NCBI GenBank assembly: GCA_045543655.1
Contig: JAZPXN010000093.1
Span: forward strand, 31,325-95,324
Origin: RGIG995 sp045543655
Lineage (GTDB): Bacteria; Bacillota; Clostridia; Oscillospirales; UBA644
DNA: 64,000 nucleotides
Direction: 5' to 3'
In this document: positions 8,293 through 16,219 of the stretch, piece after piece
Layout: the number at the start of each line of letters is the position of its first letter
How positions within the stretch are numbered: the stretch's first letter is position 1
Translations under genes and position numbers: made by a program
The notes under the pieces: model-generated
Database searches by the model: none
The model's input: only the letters and a program-made list of their open reading frames with translations
What the model was told of the DNA's origin: nothing

Positions 8293-11049
8293 TTACTGAT
8301 CGGATCCGTCGGGATCGGATATTTTCTGGAACTTAGCGGTCACTTCAATACCGACGGAGGGATCCTCCCGATCGGTAACCTTGCGGAATTTTGCGGTCAT
8401 TTCCGTATCGGCGACGGGATCGGCTTCCTTCCGGTCAGCAACCTTGCGGAATTTGACGGTAGCATCCCCTTCTTCCACCGGAGCGGCGGGGGGATTGCGG
8501 CGGGCGGACCGGGGGCCGACGACGGTCGTTCCGTCGTTTTCGGCGCCGGTAATCGAGACCGGCATGGGGGCTTCGTCTTCGGGAGAACGCTTTTCCTTAC
8601 GGACGATGATAACGATAATCACGGTAATCACAGCCACCACGAGAAGAACGGCGGCAACGATGATACCGATCAGGACCATTCCCCAGAGATCGGTCTTCCC
8701 CTTCCGTTCCCCGTTCAGAGCAGCGGAAAGCCCGTTCCGGAACAGGGCCTCTTCTTCCGCGGAAAGAGCAGAAGCAGACAGATAAATCTCATCCACGATG
8801 CCGGTAAAGGCGGGGTCTCCCTTCACACCGCTGCGACCGATATAGCAGAAGTTGGGGTTGATGGCGGAAAGATCCACCTGCGTATCCCCCGTTGCGGCCA
8901 CTTCGCCGTTCAGATAAAGAACGATCTTACCGTCGGCCACGGTAACGGTGATGCGGGTCCAGGTATTGACGGCACTGTAATCGCAGGTAAGATAGGTAGA
9001 GGACACTCCGTCGCTGATGCCGAACCGAAGGCCGGAGATCCCATTGCCCATTTCCAGAAAAACGGAGGCGGCAGGATCGGTAACCGACGACAGCTTCCGG
9101 GAGAAATCAAAAAGGCGTTGTGAGCGGGAGGGATCGGCTCCGGAACCGTCCCAGCAATAAGAAAGGGAGATCGTAAGTCCCCGGGCTCCGTCCAGAATTC
9201 CGGCAGGATAGCGGAGGAAGGAGTTCCCGTCCAACGATAGGCCGTAGGACGAAATCCCTTGCGTCAGCCGACCGCCGGTGACGGTAGCGTTAACGGCGTT
9301 ATTCCAATCCTGCCCTACCTGACTGCGCTGATCGAAGGTCGTGCCCACGAAACCGTTGGCAATCGTCCCGGTCTGGGAATAGGCGTCCTCGGCCAGGTCT
9401 ACGGCGTCGGGAGCGTAGGGATTGGAAGCGTCCCCGTCGGTAGAGACGTCGCCGGGATCGGGCAGAACCTCACTGGTATACCGCTGAAGACCGTAAGCGT
9501 GAATCCTGCGGATATCCCCATCGGACAGCGCTTTGGGCGCAACGTAAATCTCGTCGAGAGCGGTGCGGGTGGTATCGTAAGCGGAAGAACCGGTCAGCAC
9601 CTTACATTCGGCAAAGGCGAGGGTTGCGGGATTGACGCCGGAGGCAAAGGTGCCGAGGGATACGCCGTCGGCATAAACCGTGATATCACCGTTGGAGGTG
9701 ACGGTAACGCCGTAATGCACCCATTTGTTTTTCGGGCTGATCTTATTGGCTTTATCGAGACTCTGCCGCTGGACGTTGCCCCGGGTATCGGTATATTCCA
9801 GATATGCGGCACCCGTACCGTCCTCATCGACAGCGTAGGGAGCAAAGCGGAAAACGCCGGTTCCCTTCAAAGAAAGAAGGATTTCTTCGTTGGCAGCGGT
9901 CTTACCGGTGCGGTAGACCCAGCAGGTAAAGGTAAAGGCCTGCTGGCCGTAGAAAAGGCGGGGATCCAGGGTGAGGTAAGAGGCGGGGACCGAGGCTTCT
10001 CTGCGGATGACGGCGTAACCGTATTTTTCGGCAAGCTTGGCCGTATCGATCAGCACGCAGGAGGGATCTACCGTGGCGGGGACGTCTCCGGAATGGTAAT
10101 CGGTACCGGCGGCAAAGGTGCCGTCAAAAAGATATGCAGCCCAGTTATAGGCGTGGGCTTCGGGAAGAATCACGGGAGACTGCACGTCCCCTTCGCTCTC
10201 CCCTTCGATCTCTTTGTTCTCAGCCGCAAGAAAGTCGGCGGCGGATTTTCCCATCAGGGAGGCGATCTTGGCAGGAGTAAGACAAACGTCGGTGTAATAC
10301 AGCTCATCCACCGTGATCCCGTGGAAGGCGGCGGTATCGCATTGGATCCGGGAAAGATCCACGTAGGCGGTGGAGATGGAGGACGCAGAAGATCGACCGT
10401 TGACGTAAAGGGTCAAAAGCGATACGGTACCGGAGATGCGGTAAGTAAAGGCCACGTGAATCCAGGAACGTTCCTCGGTCAGAAGATCCGTCACGTTATA
10501 AGAAGCCCGGGACATATTGTATCCGTCCCGAAAATACAACTGCAGAAATTGATCGCTTCCTTCGGAGACAAGGCGAAGCTCCAGAGACTCCCCGTCTTTT
10601 CCCTGAACCAGAAAAACCGTACTGAGATTCCGGGCGTCGGAAAGAGAAAGCTCGGTCCAGAAGCCGAGAGAGATCTGGGGAAGCGTATGGAATAGGGAAT
10701 CCTTCATATGGAAGTACCCCTTCAGCGCTCCTCCCATCCGTCCGGAGACCGCGTTGACCATAGAGGCGCCGAATTCCTTGGTGGACAAAGGATTTGCACC
10801 TGCGGCGTCGGCAGTCGGATCGACGGCGTCGTCAAAGGAATATGCGGCCTGCACCCGTACGGGGGGCGTTTCGGAATCCTCGGTCTCCCCTCCCGCGTTC
10901 CCGGAAGAGCCGGAAGAAACGTCGGAAGCTTCCGTACCGGTACCGGTATCGGTAACGGCAAGGGCCGGGAGTCCAAAGGCGGAAAAGAAAAAAACGAAGG
11001 CCAGAAAACCGCAGATCAGCGGAAGCGCGAACCGTTTTGAAATTATCAT
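8293..11049 (-). CDS. Large LamG/concanavalin-like surface protein with a membrane anchor and cytoplasmic repeat tail
   Basis: The 918-residue protein has a signal peptide (residues 1-33 with a long hydrophobic core ending near ALA). At least three LamG/concanavalin A-like modules follow, with repeating ALKGYFHM, ISLGFWTELSL, FTCWVYRTG, WVHYGVTVTSNG, VDEIYLSA and similar blocks, at roughly 45-250, 290-510 and 560-765. A transmembrane helix lies at about 782-808, and an acidic/basic cytosolic tail of about 110 residues ends it. The tail carries a repeated TVKFRKVAD, TAKFRKVTD, TAKFQKISD motif. LamG domains bind glycans or act in adhesion. It heads the six-gene operon. The ATG at 11049 follows GGAGGG; a longer frame to 11076 is less likely. 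Confidence 0.8.
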   Translation of the reverse strand: MIISKRFALPLICGFLAFVFFFSAFGLPALAVTDTGTGTEASDVSSGSSGNAGGETEDSETPPVRVQAAYSFDDAVDPTADAAGANPLSTKEFGASMVNAVSGRMGGALKGYFHMKDSLFHTLPQISLGFWTELSLSDARNLSTVFLVQGKDGESLELRLVSEGSDQFLQLYFRDGYNMSRASYNVTDLLTEERSWIHVAFTYRISGTVSLLTLYVNGRSSASSISTAYVDLSRIQCDTAAFHGITVDELYYTDVCLTPAKIASLMGKSAADFLAAENKEIEGESEGDVQSPVILPEAHAYNWAAYLFDGTFAAGTDYHSGDVPATVDPSCVLIDTAKLAEKYGYAVIRREASVPASYLTLDPRLFYGQQAFTFTCWVYRTGKTAANEEILLSLKGTGVFRFAPYAVDEDGTGAAYLEYTDTRGNVQRQSLDKANKISPKNKWVHYGVTVTSNGDITVYADGVSLGTFASGVNPATLAFAECKVLTGSSAYDTTRTALDEIYVAPKALSDGDIRRIHAYGLQRYTSEVLPDPGDVSTDGDASNPYAPDAVDLAEDAYSQTGTIANGFVGTTFDQRSQVGQDWNNAVNATVTGGRLTQGISSYGLSLDGNSFLRYPAGILDGARGLTISLSYCWDGSGADPSRSQRLFDFSRKLSSVTDPAASVFLEMGNGISGLRFGISDGVSSTYLTCDYSAVNTWTRITVTVADGKIVLYLNGEVAATGDTQVDLSAINPNFCYIGRSGVKGDPAFTGIVDEIYLSASALSAEEEALFRNGLSAALNGERKGKTDLWGMVLIGIIVAAVLLVVAVITVIIVIIVRKEKRSPEDEAPMPVSITGAENDGTTVVGPRSARRNPPAAPVEEGDATVKFRKVADRKEADPVADTEMTAKFRKVTDREDPSVGIEVTAKFQKISDPDGSDQ

Positions 11050-11100
11050 AAAATCCCTCCGAAAAAAGGAAAGCAAGACGATGATAGTATACTATTATAT

Positions 11101-11129
11101 ATTTTACTACAAAATAAAATATTTGTCAA
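11101..11129 (-). promoter_or_regulatory. Promoter of the LamG-foldase-trmK-rqcH operon
   Basis: TTGACA (11129-11124) and TAAAAT (11106-11101) with a 17-nt spacer on the minus strand. It diverges from the promoter at 11166-11194. Confidence 0.75.
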
Positions 11130-11165
11130 GCCCGTAACGACATTTTGAACCATTTTTGAAAACTC

Positions 11166-11194
11166 TTGCATTTCCGTCAAAAATGTTATATAAT
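11166..11194 (+). promoter_or_regulatory. Promoter of the radical SAM gene pair
   Basis: TTGCAT (11166-11171) and TATAAT (11189-11194) with a 17-nt spacer, 32 nt before the ATG at 11226. Confidence 0.85.
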
Positions 11195-11225
11195 GATAGA
11201 TAAGAAATAAGACAGGAGAAACCCT

Positions 11226-13007
11226 ATGGAACTCGAACGACTCCTTCTCCGGGTTAAAAACCCGGCGTGGTACAGCGGCGGCGAGCTGAACAGCGTGGTC
11301 AAGGATAAAAATTCCGTCAAAACCCGGTTTGCGTTTTGCTTTCCCGACCTGTACGACGTGGCAATGTCCCACCTTGGGATCAAAATTCTTTACGACGTAT
11401 TAAATCAGAGAGACGATATCTGGTGCGAGCGGGCCTTTGCGCCGGCGCCGGACATGGAAAAACTGATGCGGGAGAAGTCCGTCCCCCTCTTTGGGCTGGA
11501 AAGCAGAGATCCCGTCAAGGACTTCGATTTTATCGCCTTTACCCTTCAGTACGAGCTGAGTTATACGAACGTTCTGAATATGCTGGATCTGGCGGGACTT
11601 CCCGTTCTTTCGGCAGAACGGAGCGACAATATGCCCGTAGTAATTGCGGGAGGTCCCTGCACCGTAAATCCGGAGCCGCTGGCCGATTTCGTCGACCTTT
11701 TTAATATCGGCGAGGGTGAGGAAACCCTTCTTCAGCTGGTGGATCTCTGGCAGGAATGCGGGGGAAACAAAAAAGAATTTCTTGAAAAAGCGGACCGGCT
11801 GGAATCCTGCTACGTGCCCGCCATTCACGACCGGGAGATCAAGGTACGGCGACGCATCGTCAAGGACCTGGACAAGGCGCCCTATCCGGAAAAGCTCATC
11901 GTTCCCAACACGAAGGTCATCCACGACCGCATTTCCATGGAGATCATGCGAGGGTGCATCCGGGGTTGCCGCTTCTGCCAGGCGGGGATGATCTACCGAC
12001 CCTTCCGGCAAAAATCTCCCGAAGTGATGATGGAAAACATCAAAAAGCTCTGCGCCTCTACGGGATACGAGGAAATCTCTCTGACCTCTCTTTCCAGCAG
12101 CGATTACGAGAAGCTTCCGGAATTTGCGGATATGCTACTGGATTATTGCAATCCCCGGAAGATCAATCTGGCCCTTCCCTCTCTGCGCATCGACAATTTC
12201 TCGGAGGATCTGCTGAAAAAGCTGCGCACCGTCCGTTCCTCGGGGCTGACCTTTGCACCGGAAGCGGGAACTCAGCGGCTGCGGGATGCGATCAATAAGA
12301 ACGTTACGGAAGAAGATATATTCGAATCCTGCCGCATCGCCTTCACGGGAGGCAATACGGCGGTAAAGCTGTATTTCATGATCGGCCTTCCCACCGAAAC
12401 CGACGAGGACGTCCTCGGCATCGCGGATCTGGCCCAGCGGATCGTGGACTATTATTACCAACTGAAAACCAAGAAAAACGGAAAAGGCGTTTCGGTGACC
12501 ATAAGCCTTTCCACCTTCGTTCCGAAGCCCTTTACGCCCTTCCAATGGGAGCCTCAGATTCCCCTGGAAGAGATTCATCGCCGTCAGCAATTGCTGAAAA
12601 ACGCCATTACCTCCCGGAAGATCCGGCTGAATTACCACGAGGGAAAAACCAGCGTGCTGGAAGGCGTTTTTGCACGGGGGGACCGGAAGCTGGGAAAACT
12701 CCTGCTCAAAGCGTGGCAAAAGGGTTGCATTCTTGATGCGTGGGACGAGCATTTCCGCTTCGATCTCTGGACCGAGGCCATGGAAGAATGCGGCATCAGC
12801 ATCGAAGATTACGCCGGGCGCCGATTCGGATACGAGGAGGATCTGCCCTGGGACGTGATCGATTGCGGCGTCAGCAAGGCATTCCTCGTCCGGGAAGCAA
12901 AGCTGGCATACGAGAACAAAACCTCCCCCAACTGCAAAGAAAAATGCCTTGGTTGCGGAGTTAAAAAAATCTGCGGAGGTGACGTCTGTGATCCGGATCG
13001 TGTTTGA
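11226..13007 (+). CDS. Radical SAM protein with B12-binding-like N-domain (TIGR03960 type)
   Basis: The 593-residue protein has a cobalamin-binding-like N-terminal region (FPDLYDVAMSHLGIKILYDVL). A radical SAM core follows with the cluster motif C-x3-C-x2-C at Cys244, Cys248 and Cys251 (RGCIRGCRFCQAG). The C-terminal region has a Cys-rich end (CKEKCLGCGVKKICGG) that may bind a further cluster. Members of this family occur next to a DUF2344 protein, as here, where the next gene overlaps by 20 nt. The substrate is not established. A consensus promoter and an AGGAG site precede it. Confidence 0.9.
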   Translation: MELERLLLRVKNPAWYSGGELNSVVKDKNSVKTRFAFCFPDLYDVAMSHLGIKILYDVLNQRDDIWCERAFAPAPDMEKLMREKSVPLFGLESRDPVKDFDFIAFTLQYELSYTNVLNMLDLAGLPVLSAERSDNMPVVIAGGPCTVNPEPLADFVDLFNIGEGEETLLQLVDLWQECGGNKKEFLEKADRLESCYVPAIHDREIKVRRRIVKDLDKAPYPEKLIVPNTKVIHDRISMEIMRGCIRGCRFCQAGMIYRPFRQKSPEVMMENIKKLCASTGYEEISLTSLSSSDYEKLPEFADMLLDYCNPRKINLALPSLRIDNFSEDLLKKLRTVRSSGLTFAPEAGTQRLRDAINKNVTEEDIFESCRIAFTGGNTAVKLYFMIGLPTETDEDVLGIADLAQRIVDYYYQLKTKKNGKGVSVTISLSTFVPKPFTPFQWEPQIPLEEIHRRQQLLKNAITSRKIRLNYHEGKTSVLEGVFARGDRKLGKLLLKAWQKGCILDAWDEHFRFDLWTEAMEECGISIEDYAGRRFGYEEDLPWDVIDCGVSKAFLVREAKLAYENKTSPNCKEKCLGCGVKKICGGDVCDPDRV

Positions 13008-13611
13008 AAAACGCTCTACAGCCATCTATATGTCCCACCTGGACCTGATGCGGTGCATGACGAGAGCCTTGTCCCGGGCGGAAATTCCGGTGAAATTCAC
13101 GGAGGGGTTCAATCCCCACCCCTATCTCGTTTTTGCCGCCCCGCTGGCCCTGGGAATTACGGGAGAACGGGAGTATTTTGAAATCAAAATGACCGAAGAT
13201 ATGCCCTTTGACGAGATGCGGGAGCGGCTCAACGGCACCCTGCCCCTCGGACTGAAGATCCTGGAAGTATACGAAGCGGAAAACGATTTCAACGACATTG
13301 AAAGCGCTGACTACGAGCTTTTCGTGGAAGGAAAAACGGCGGCCGACTGGGACGCCTTCTTCTCCGCTGAGACGATTCCCACGGAGAAAAAGACCAAGAG
13401 GGGTCTTGAAACCATCGATATGAAGGCCGAGATCTTCGGTTGCAAGGCGGAAGACCGGGAAAATGGAGTGCTTTTGCACCTGCATCTCCCCTGCGGAAAC
13501 CGACGGAATCTTTCTCCCCTGCTGGTAGCAAAAACCTTTGCTCCCGACGAGGAAATCTATTATACCGCCTCCCGGATCGGCTTTTACGATAAAAAGGGGA
13601 ACAGATTCTAA
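12988..13611 (+). CDS. DUF2344 (TIGR03936) protein, radical SAM partner
   Basis: The 207-residue protein begins VIRIVFEKRSTAIYMSHLD and contains FTEGFNPHPYLVFA and LALGITGEREYFEI, the signature of TIGR03936/DUF2344. I chose the GTG at 12988 because GGAGG lies 7 nt upstream; an in-frame ATG at 12949 lies inside the previous gene with no ribosome site. In many bacteria this domain is fused to the radical SAM protein, which supports joint function. No enzyme activity is known to me. Confidence 0.9.
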   Translation: MIRIVFEKRSTAIYMSHLDLMRCMTRALSRAEIPVKFTEGFNPHPYLVFAAPLALGITGEREYFEIKMTEDMPFDEMRERLNGTLPLGLKILEVYEAENDFNDIESADYELFVEGKTAADWDAFFSAETIPTEKKTKRGLETIDMKAEIFGCKAEDRENGVLLHLHLPCGNRRNLSPLLVAKTFAPDEEIYYTASRIGFYDKKGNRF

Positions 13612-13615
13612 CTTT

Positions 13616-13633
13616 TGTCACAAAATCGTGACA
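13616..13633. promoter_or_regulatory. Inverted repeat TGTCAC-N6-GTGACA
   Basis: A perfect 6-bp inverted repeat with a 6-nt centre begins just after the stop of the DUF2344 gene and ends 20 nt before the extended -10 box at 13651-13659. Its right half could serve as a poor -35 box. It has the form of a repressor operator. Confidence 0.45.
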
Positions 13634-13650
13634 GATAAAAGATAAAGATA

Positions 13651-13659
13651 TGCTATAAT
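13651..13659 (+). promoter_or_regulatory. Extended -10 element upstream of queT-galU
   Basis: TGCTATAAT is a perfect extended -10 box. No good -35 lies at 17 nt; the inverted repeat at 13616-13633 covers that region. It would start a leader of about 240 nt containing the two 57-bp repeats. Confidence 0.55.
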
Positions 13660-13689
13660 CGTCGTATGGTGAATTTTGTGCAGACGCAG

Positions 13690-13746
13690 AGGCGCGTACC
13701 GGGCGTACGTAACTGAGGCGAGCGCGGAATCCCACCGAAATTTACC
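13690..13746. repeat. 57-bp direct repeat, copy 1
   Basis: Starts aggcgcgtaccgggcgtacg and ends gaaatttacc. It matches copy 2 (13792-13848) at 55 of 57 positions. The flanking sequence upstream is also partly similar, so the true unit may approach 75 bp. Confidence 0.9.
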
Positions 13747-13791
13747 TCGGTTTGCGGTGGAAATTTTGCGGAGGATTTCGTGAGAGCCCGA

Positions 13792-13848
13792 AGGCGCGTA
13801 CCGGGTGTACGTAACTGAGGCGAGCACGGAATCCCACCGAAATTTACC
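13792..13848. repeat. 57-bp direct repeat, copy 2
   Basis: Same orientation as copy 1, period 102 bp, differing at two positions (gggtgtac for gggcgtac and agcacgg for agcgcgg). The 45-bp spacer forms a CCACCG/CGGTGG inverted pair with the end of copy 1 (13732-13760). Confidence 0.9.
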
Positions 13849-13852
13849 CGCA

Positions 13853-13876
13853 AAGTCAGTCGCAATTCCCTGACTT
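13853..13876 (+). promoter_or_regulatory. Leader hairpin before queT
   Basis: AAGTCAG (13853-13859) pairs with CTGACTT (13870-13876) around a 10-nt loop and is followed by an A-rich single strand running to the queT ribosome site. Place and shape resemble a preQ1-I riboswitch, but the conserved C-rich loop and tail sequence are not convincing. Confidence 0.3.
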
Positions 13877-13902
13877 AAATTAAAATACGGAGTGTTTGAG
13901 AA

Positions 13903-14406
13903 ATGAAAAATTTTTCTGCAAAGCAGATCGCCTTCTGTGGGCTGATCGCCGCCCTTTACGTCGTTTTTACCTGGATTTTGGGAGATTTCGCCTACGGGCC
14001 CATCCAATTCCGCATTGCTGAGTGCATGACGGTCCTCCCCTACTGCTTTCCGGTAGCGACGGCGGGGCTTACGATCGGATGCTTCCTTGCCAACCTGATG
14101 AGCACCGCAGGCCCGTTGGACCTGGTATTGGGAACGGCGGCAACCCTTTTGGGCTGCGTGGGAACGCAGCTTTGCCGGAAAAAGAAACTGTGGTGGCTGG
14201 CCCCCCTGCCCCCGGTGATCGCAAACGCTTTTATGATCGGAATCATGCTGACGATATACAGTGATACGAAAACCCTTACAACCTTCGGGATCATGGCGGC
14301 ACAGGTCGGATTGAGTGAGACTCTGTGCTGTTATGCATTGGGGCTTCCGTTGCTGTTATTGGTACGGCATTATCAAAAAACGAACAATCGAGGGATTGAC
14401 TTATGA
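13903..14406 (+). CDS. queT: Queuosine precursor transporter QueT
   Basis: The 167-residue integral membrane protein starts MKNFSAKQIAFCGLIAALYVV and has about five hydrophobic segments. The family segments YGPIQFRIAEC and GPLDLVLGTAATLLG are present. QueT proteins are the substrate-binding (S) components of energy-coupling-factor importers for queuosine precursors such as preQ1. A GGAG site lies 10 nt upstream. Its stop overlaps the galU start by 4 nt (ATGA), so the two are translationally coupled, although their functions are unrelated. Confidence 0.92.
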   Translation: MKNFSAKQIAFCGLIAALYVVFTWILGDFAYGPIQFRIAECMTVLPYCFPVATAGLTIGCFLANLMSTAGPLDLVLGTAATLLGCVGTQLCRKKKLWWLAPLPPVIANAFMIGIMLTIYSDTKTLTTFGIMAAQVGLSETLCCYALGLPLLLLVRHYQKTNNRGIDL

Positions 14407-15281
14407 AAATCAAAAAGGCAGTTATCCTGGCCGCAGGCCTGGGCACCCGTATGTTACCCGCAACGAAATCCGTTCCGAAGGAGCTTTTTCCCATCGTTGA
14501 CAAGCCGGCGCTGCAGTATCTCGTGGAAGAAATCAAGGCCTCCGGCATCGACGACATCATGATCATCATCTCCCGGGGAAAGACCTTGATCGAGGATCAT
14601 TTCGACTACGCCCCCGAGCTGGAAGACCGTCTCCGCGCCGGTGGCGCCGCAAAAGAAGCGGCATTAAAGCAGGTACGGGATATTGCGGAGTTGGCGGATA
14701 TCGTCTACGCCCGGCAGAAAGAAATGCTGGGGACCGGCCACGCCCTGCTTCTGGCCAAGAACTTCGTGGGTGACGAGCCCTTTGCCCTGCTCTACGGCGA
14801 CGACGTAATCATGAACGAGGAGAAACCCGTGGTGGGTCAGCTCGTGGACGTATACGAAAAATACGGAAAGAGCGTCGTAGGAGTCCAGGAGGTCCCGGAA
14901 GAGCTGGTCATGAAGTATTGCACGCTGGACGTGACGAAGGTGGACGATCGGCTTTACGACGTCTCCGACATGATTGAAAAACCCAAGAAGGAAGAGATCA
15001 TCTCCTGCTTCTCGGTGTTGGGGCGCATCGTATTGACCCCCGACGTGTTTGATTATCTGGACAAAACCCCCTATGCGGCGAACGGTGAGCTGCAGCTGAC
15101 CGATACCATGAAGCTGATGGCGATCGACGGGAAGATGATGGCCATCGATTTTGAAGGCATCCGCTACGATATGGGGAATAAACTGGGCGTCATGCAGGCT
15201 CAGGTCGAAACGGCCCTGAAGCACCCCGAGATCGGCGACGATTTCCGGGCGTATCTGAAGGAGATTTCGAAAACTCTTTAA
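14403..15281 (+). CDS. galU: UTP-glucose-1-phosphate uridylyltransferase
   Basis: The 292-residue protein is a full-length GalU. The nucleotide-binding start is AVILAAGLGTRMLPATK and the active-site region KELFPIVDKPALQYLVEE follows; GDDVIMNEEKP and ITCFSVLGRIVL-like segments come later. It makes UDP-glucose from UTP and glucose-1-phosphate for cell-envelope glycans. It overlaps queT by 4 nt and is followed by a strong terminator at 15298-15321. Confidence 0.97.
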   Translation: MKIKKAVILAAGLGTRMLPATKSVPKELFPIVDKPALQYLVEEIKASGIDDIMIIISRGKTLIEDHFDYAPELEDRLRAGGAAKEAALKQVRDIAELADIVYARQKEMLGTGHALLLAKNFVGDEPFALLYGDDVIMNEEKPVVGQLVDVYEKYGKSVVGVQEVPEELVMKYCTLDVTKVDDRLYDVSDMIEKPKKEEIISCFSVLGRIVLTPDVFDYLDKTPYAANGELQLTDTMKLMAIDGKMMAIDFEGIRYDMGNKLGVMQAQVETALKHPEIGDDFRAYLKEISKTL

Positions 15282-15297
15282 CCGAAGAAAAAAATTA

Positions 15298-15321
15298 CGC
15301 CCGGAGAAGCATCTCCGGGCG
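15298..15321. terminator. Bidirectional terminator between galU and the epimerase
   Basis: A perfect 10-bp stem CGCCCGGAGA/TCTCCGGGCG with an AGCA loop, A-rich upstream and TATTTTT downstream, lies between convergent genes. Confidence 0.9.
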
Positions 15322-15340
15322 TCTTCGTATTTTTCAGAGG

Positions 15341-16213
15341 TCAATCGAGGGTATAAGACACGGAACAGAATTCTTCTTTTCCGGGGGCAAGGGTGCGCAT
15401 ATCCCGCTTGACGGTCAGATCCTCCGGGTCTTTCGCGCCGCTGGGAAGGCCGTTCCAGGGTTCGATGCAGACGTATTTCGCATTGCTTCCCGTGGCCTGC
15501 CAGAAGGCAAGATAATCAAAGCCGGTGCAATCGGTGCGAATACGGTGGGAGGATTTGTCACACTTGATCTCGAAGGTCTTATTCTCAAGGCCGGTGAGGA
15601 TAAAGGCGTCGTCGTCGAACATTTCGTGATAAAAGGGGATCTTGTTGCCCTTAGCGTAGGGACAGGGAACCACGGTGCCGGACATGAACATTCCGTCAAG
15701 CAGCTCTTGCTTCAAGGGCTGTCCTTCCGCAAATTCCAGATACCAATCGGAAAATTCCGTACCGTCGGGAGGAAGAATAAAGCCGGGATGAGCACCGAAG
15801 GAATAAATCATCGGCTCCTTGCCGGGATTCTCAACCCGGAAGGTTTGGGTCAGAGTATTGCCGGAAAGGGAATAGATCACGTCGAAGATAAAGTCAAAGG
15901 GATACAGCGCCTTGGTGGACTCGGAGGAGGTCAGGCGGTAGGTCAAAGACGTTTCGGTCTTCTCCACCAGGGTAAACACCGAGGTTCGGGCAAATCCGTG
16001 GGGGCCTTCCGCCGGATATTCCCGGCCGGCGTAGGTATATTTTCCATCCTTGATGCGGCCGACGAAGGGAAACAGAACGGGAGAGTGCTCGCCCCATACG
16101 GCGGGATCGGCCTGCCAGAGGCGTTCGGTACCGTCAAGCTTAACGGATTGCAACTCCGCACCCAGATCGGACACGGTCACGGTCAGACGGCCGTTGGAGA
16201 TAATTTCGGTCAT
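15341..16213 (-). CDS. Aldose 1-epimerase family protein
   Basis: The 290-residue protein has the beta-sandwich signatures of galactose mutarotase relatives: WQADPAVWGEHSPVLFPFVG, GFARTSVF, FGAHPGF with its catalytic-type His, and a C-terminal FDYLAFWQATG and CIEPW with the conserved Glu. It probably interconverts alpha and beta anomers of a hexose or a hexose-6-phosphate (LacX-like). It is the third gene of an operon with the two-component system, starting 6 nt after the kinase stop. Confidence 0.9.
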   Translation of the reverse strand: MTEIISNGRLTVTVSDLGAELQSVKLDGTERLWQADPAVWGEHSPVLFPFVGRIKDGKYTYAGREYPAEGPHGFARTSVFTLVEKTETSLTYRLTSSESTKALYPFDFIFDVIYSLSGNTLTQTFRVENPGKEPMIYSFGAHPGFILPPDGTEFSDWYLEFAEGQPLKQELLDGMFMSGTVVPCPYAKGNKIPFYHEMFDDDAFILTGLENKTFEIKCDKSSHRIRTDCTGFDYLAFWQATGSNAKYVCIEPWNGLPSGAKDPEDLTVKRDMRTLAPGKEEFCSVSYTLD

Positions 16214-16219
16214 ATAATG

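Noticed and set aside
6883..10695. Long plus-strand frames of 746 and 478 codons opposite the foldase and LamG genes
   Set aside because: They give low-complexity Gly/His/Val-rich products, have no ribosome site and are shadows of the minus-strand genes.
13690..13848. CRISPR array
   Set aside because: Only two copies, 57 bp long with a 45-bp gap, and no cas genes nearby.
13653..13865. 70-codon minus-strand frame with an internal repeat (two near-copies of a NFGGIP-SPQLRTPGTRL block)
   Set aside because: The repeat reflects the DNA direct repeat, and there is no ribosome site. Such frames are common in repeat DNA of Clostridia and are not convincing proteins.
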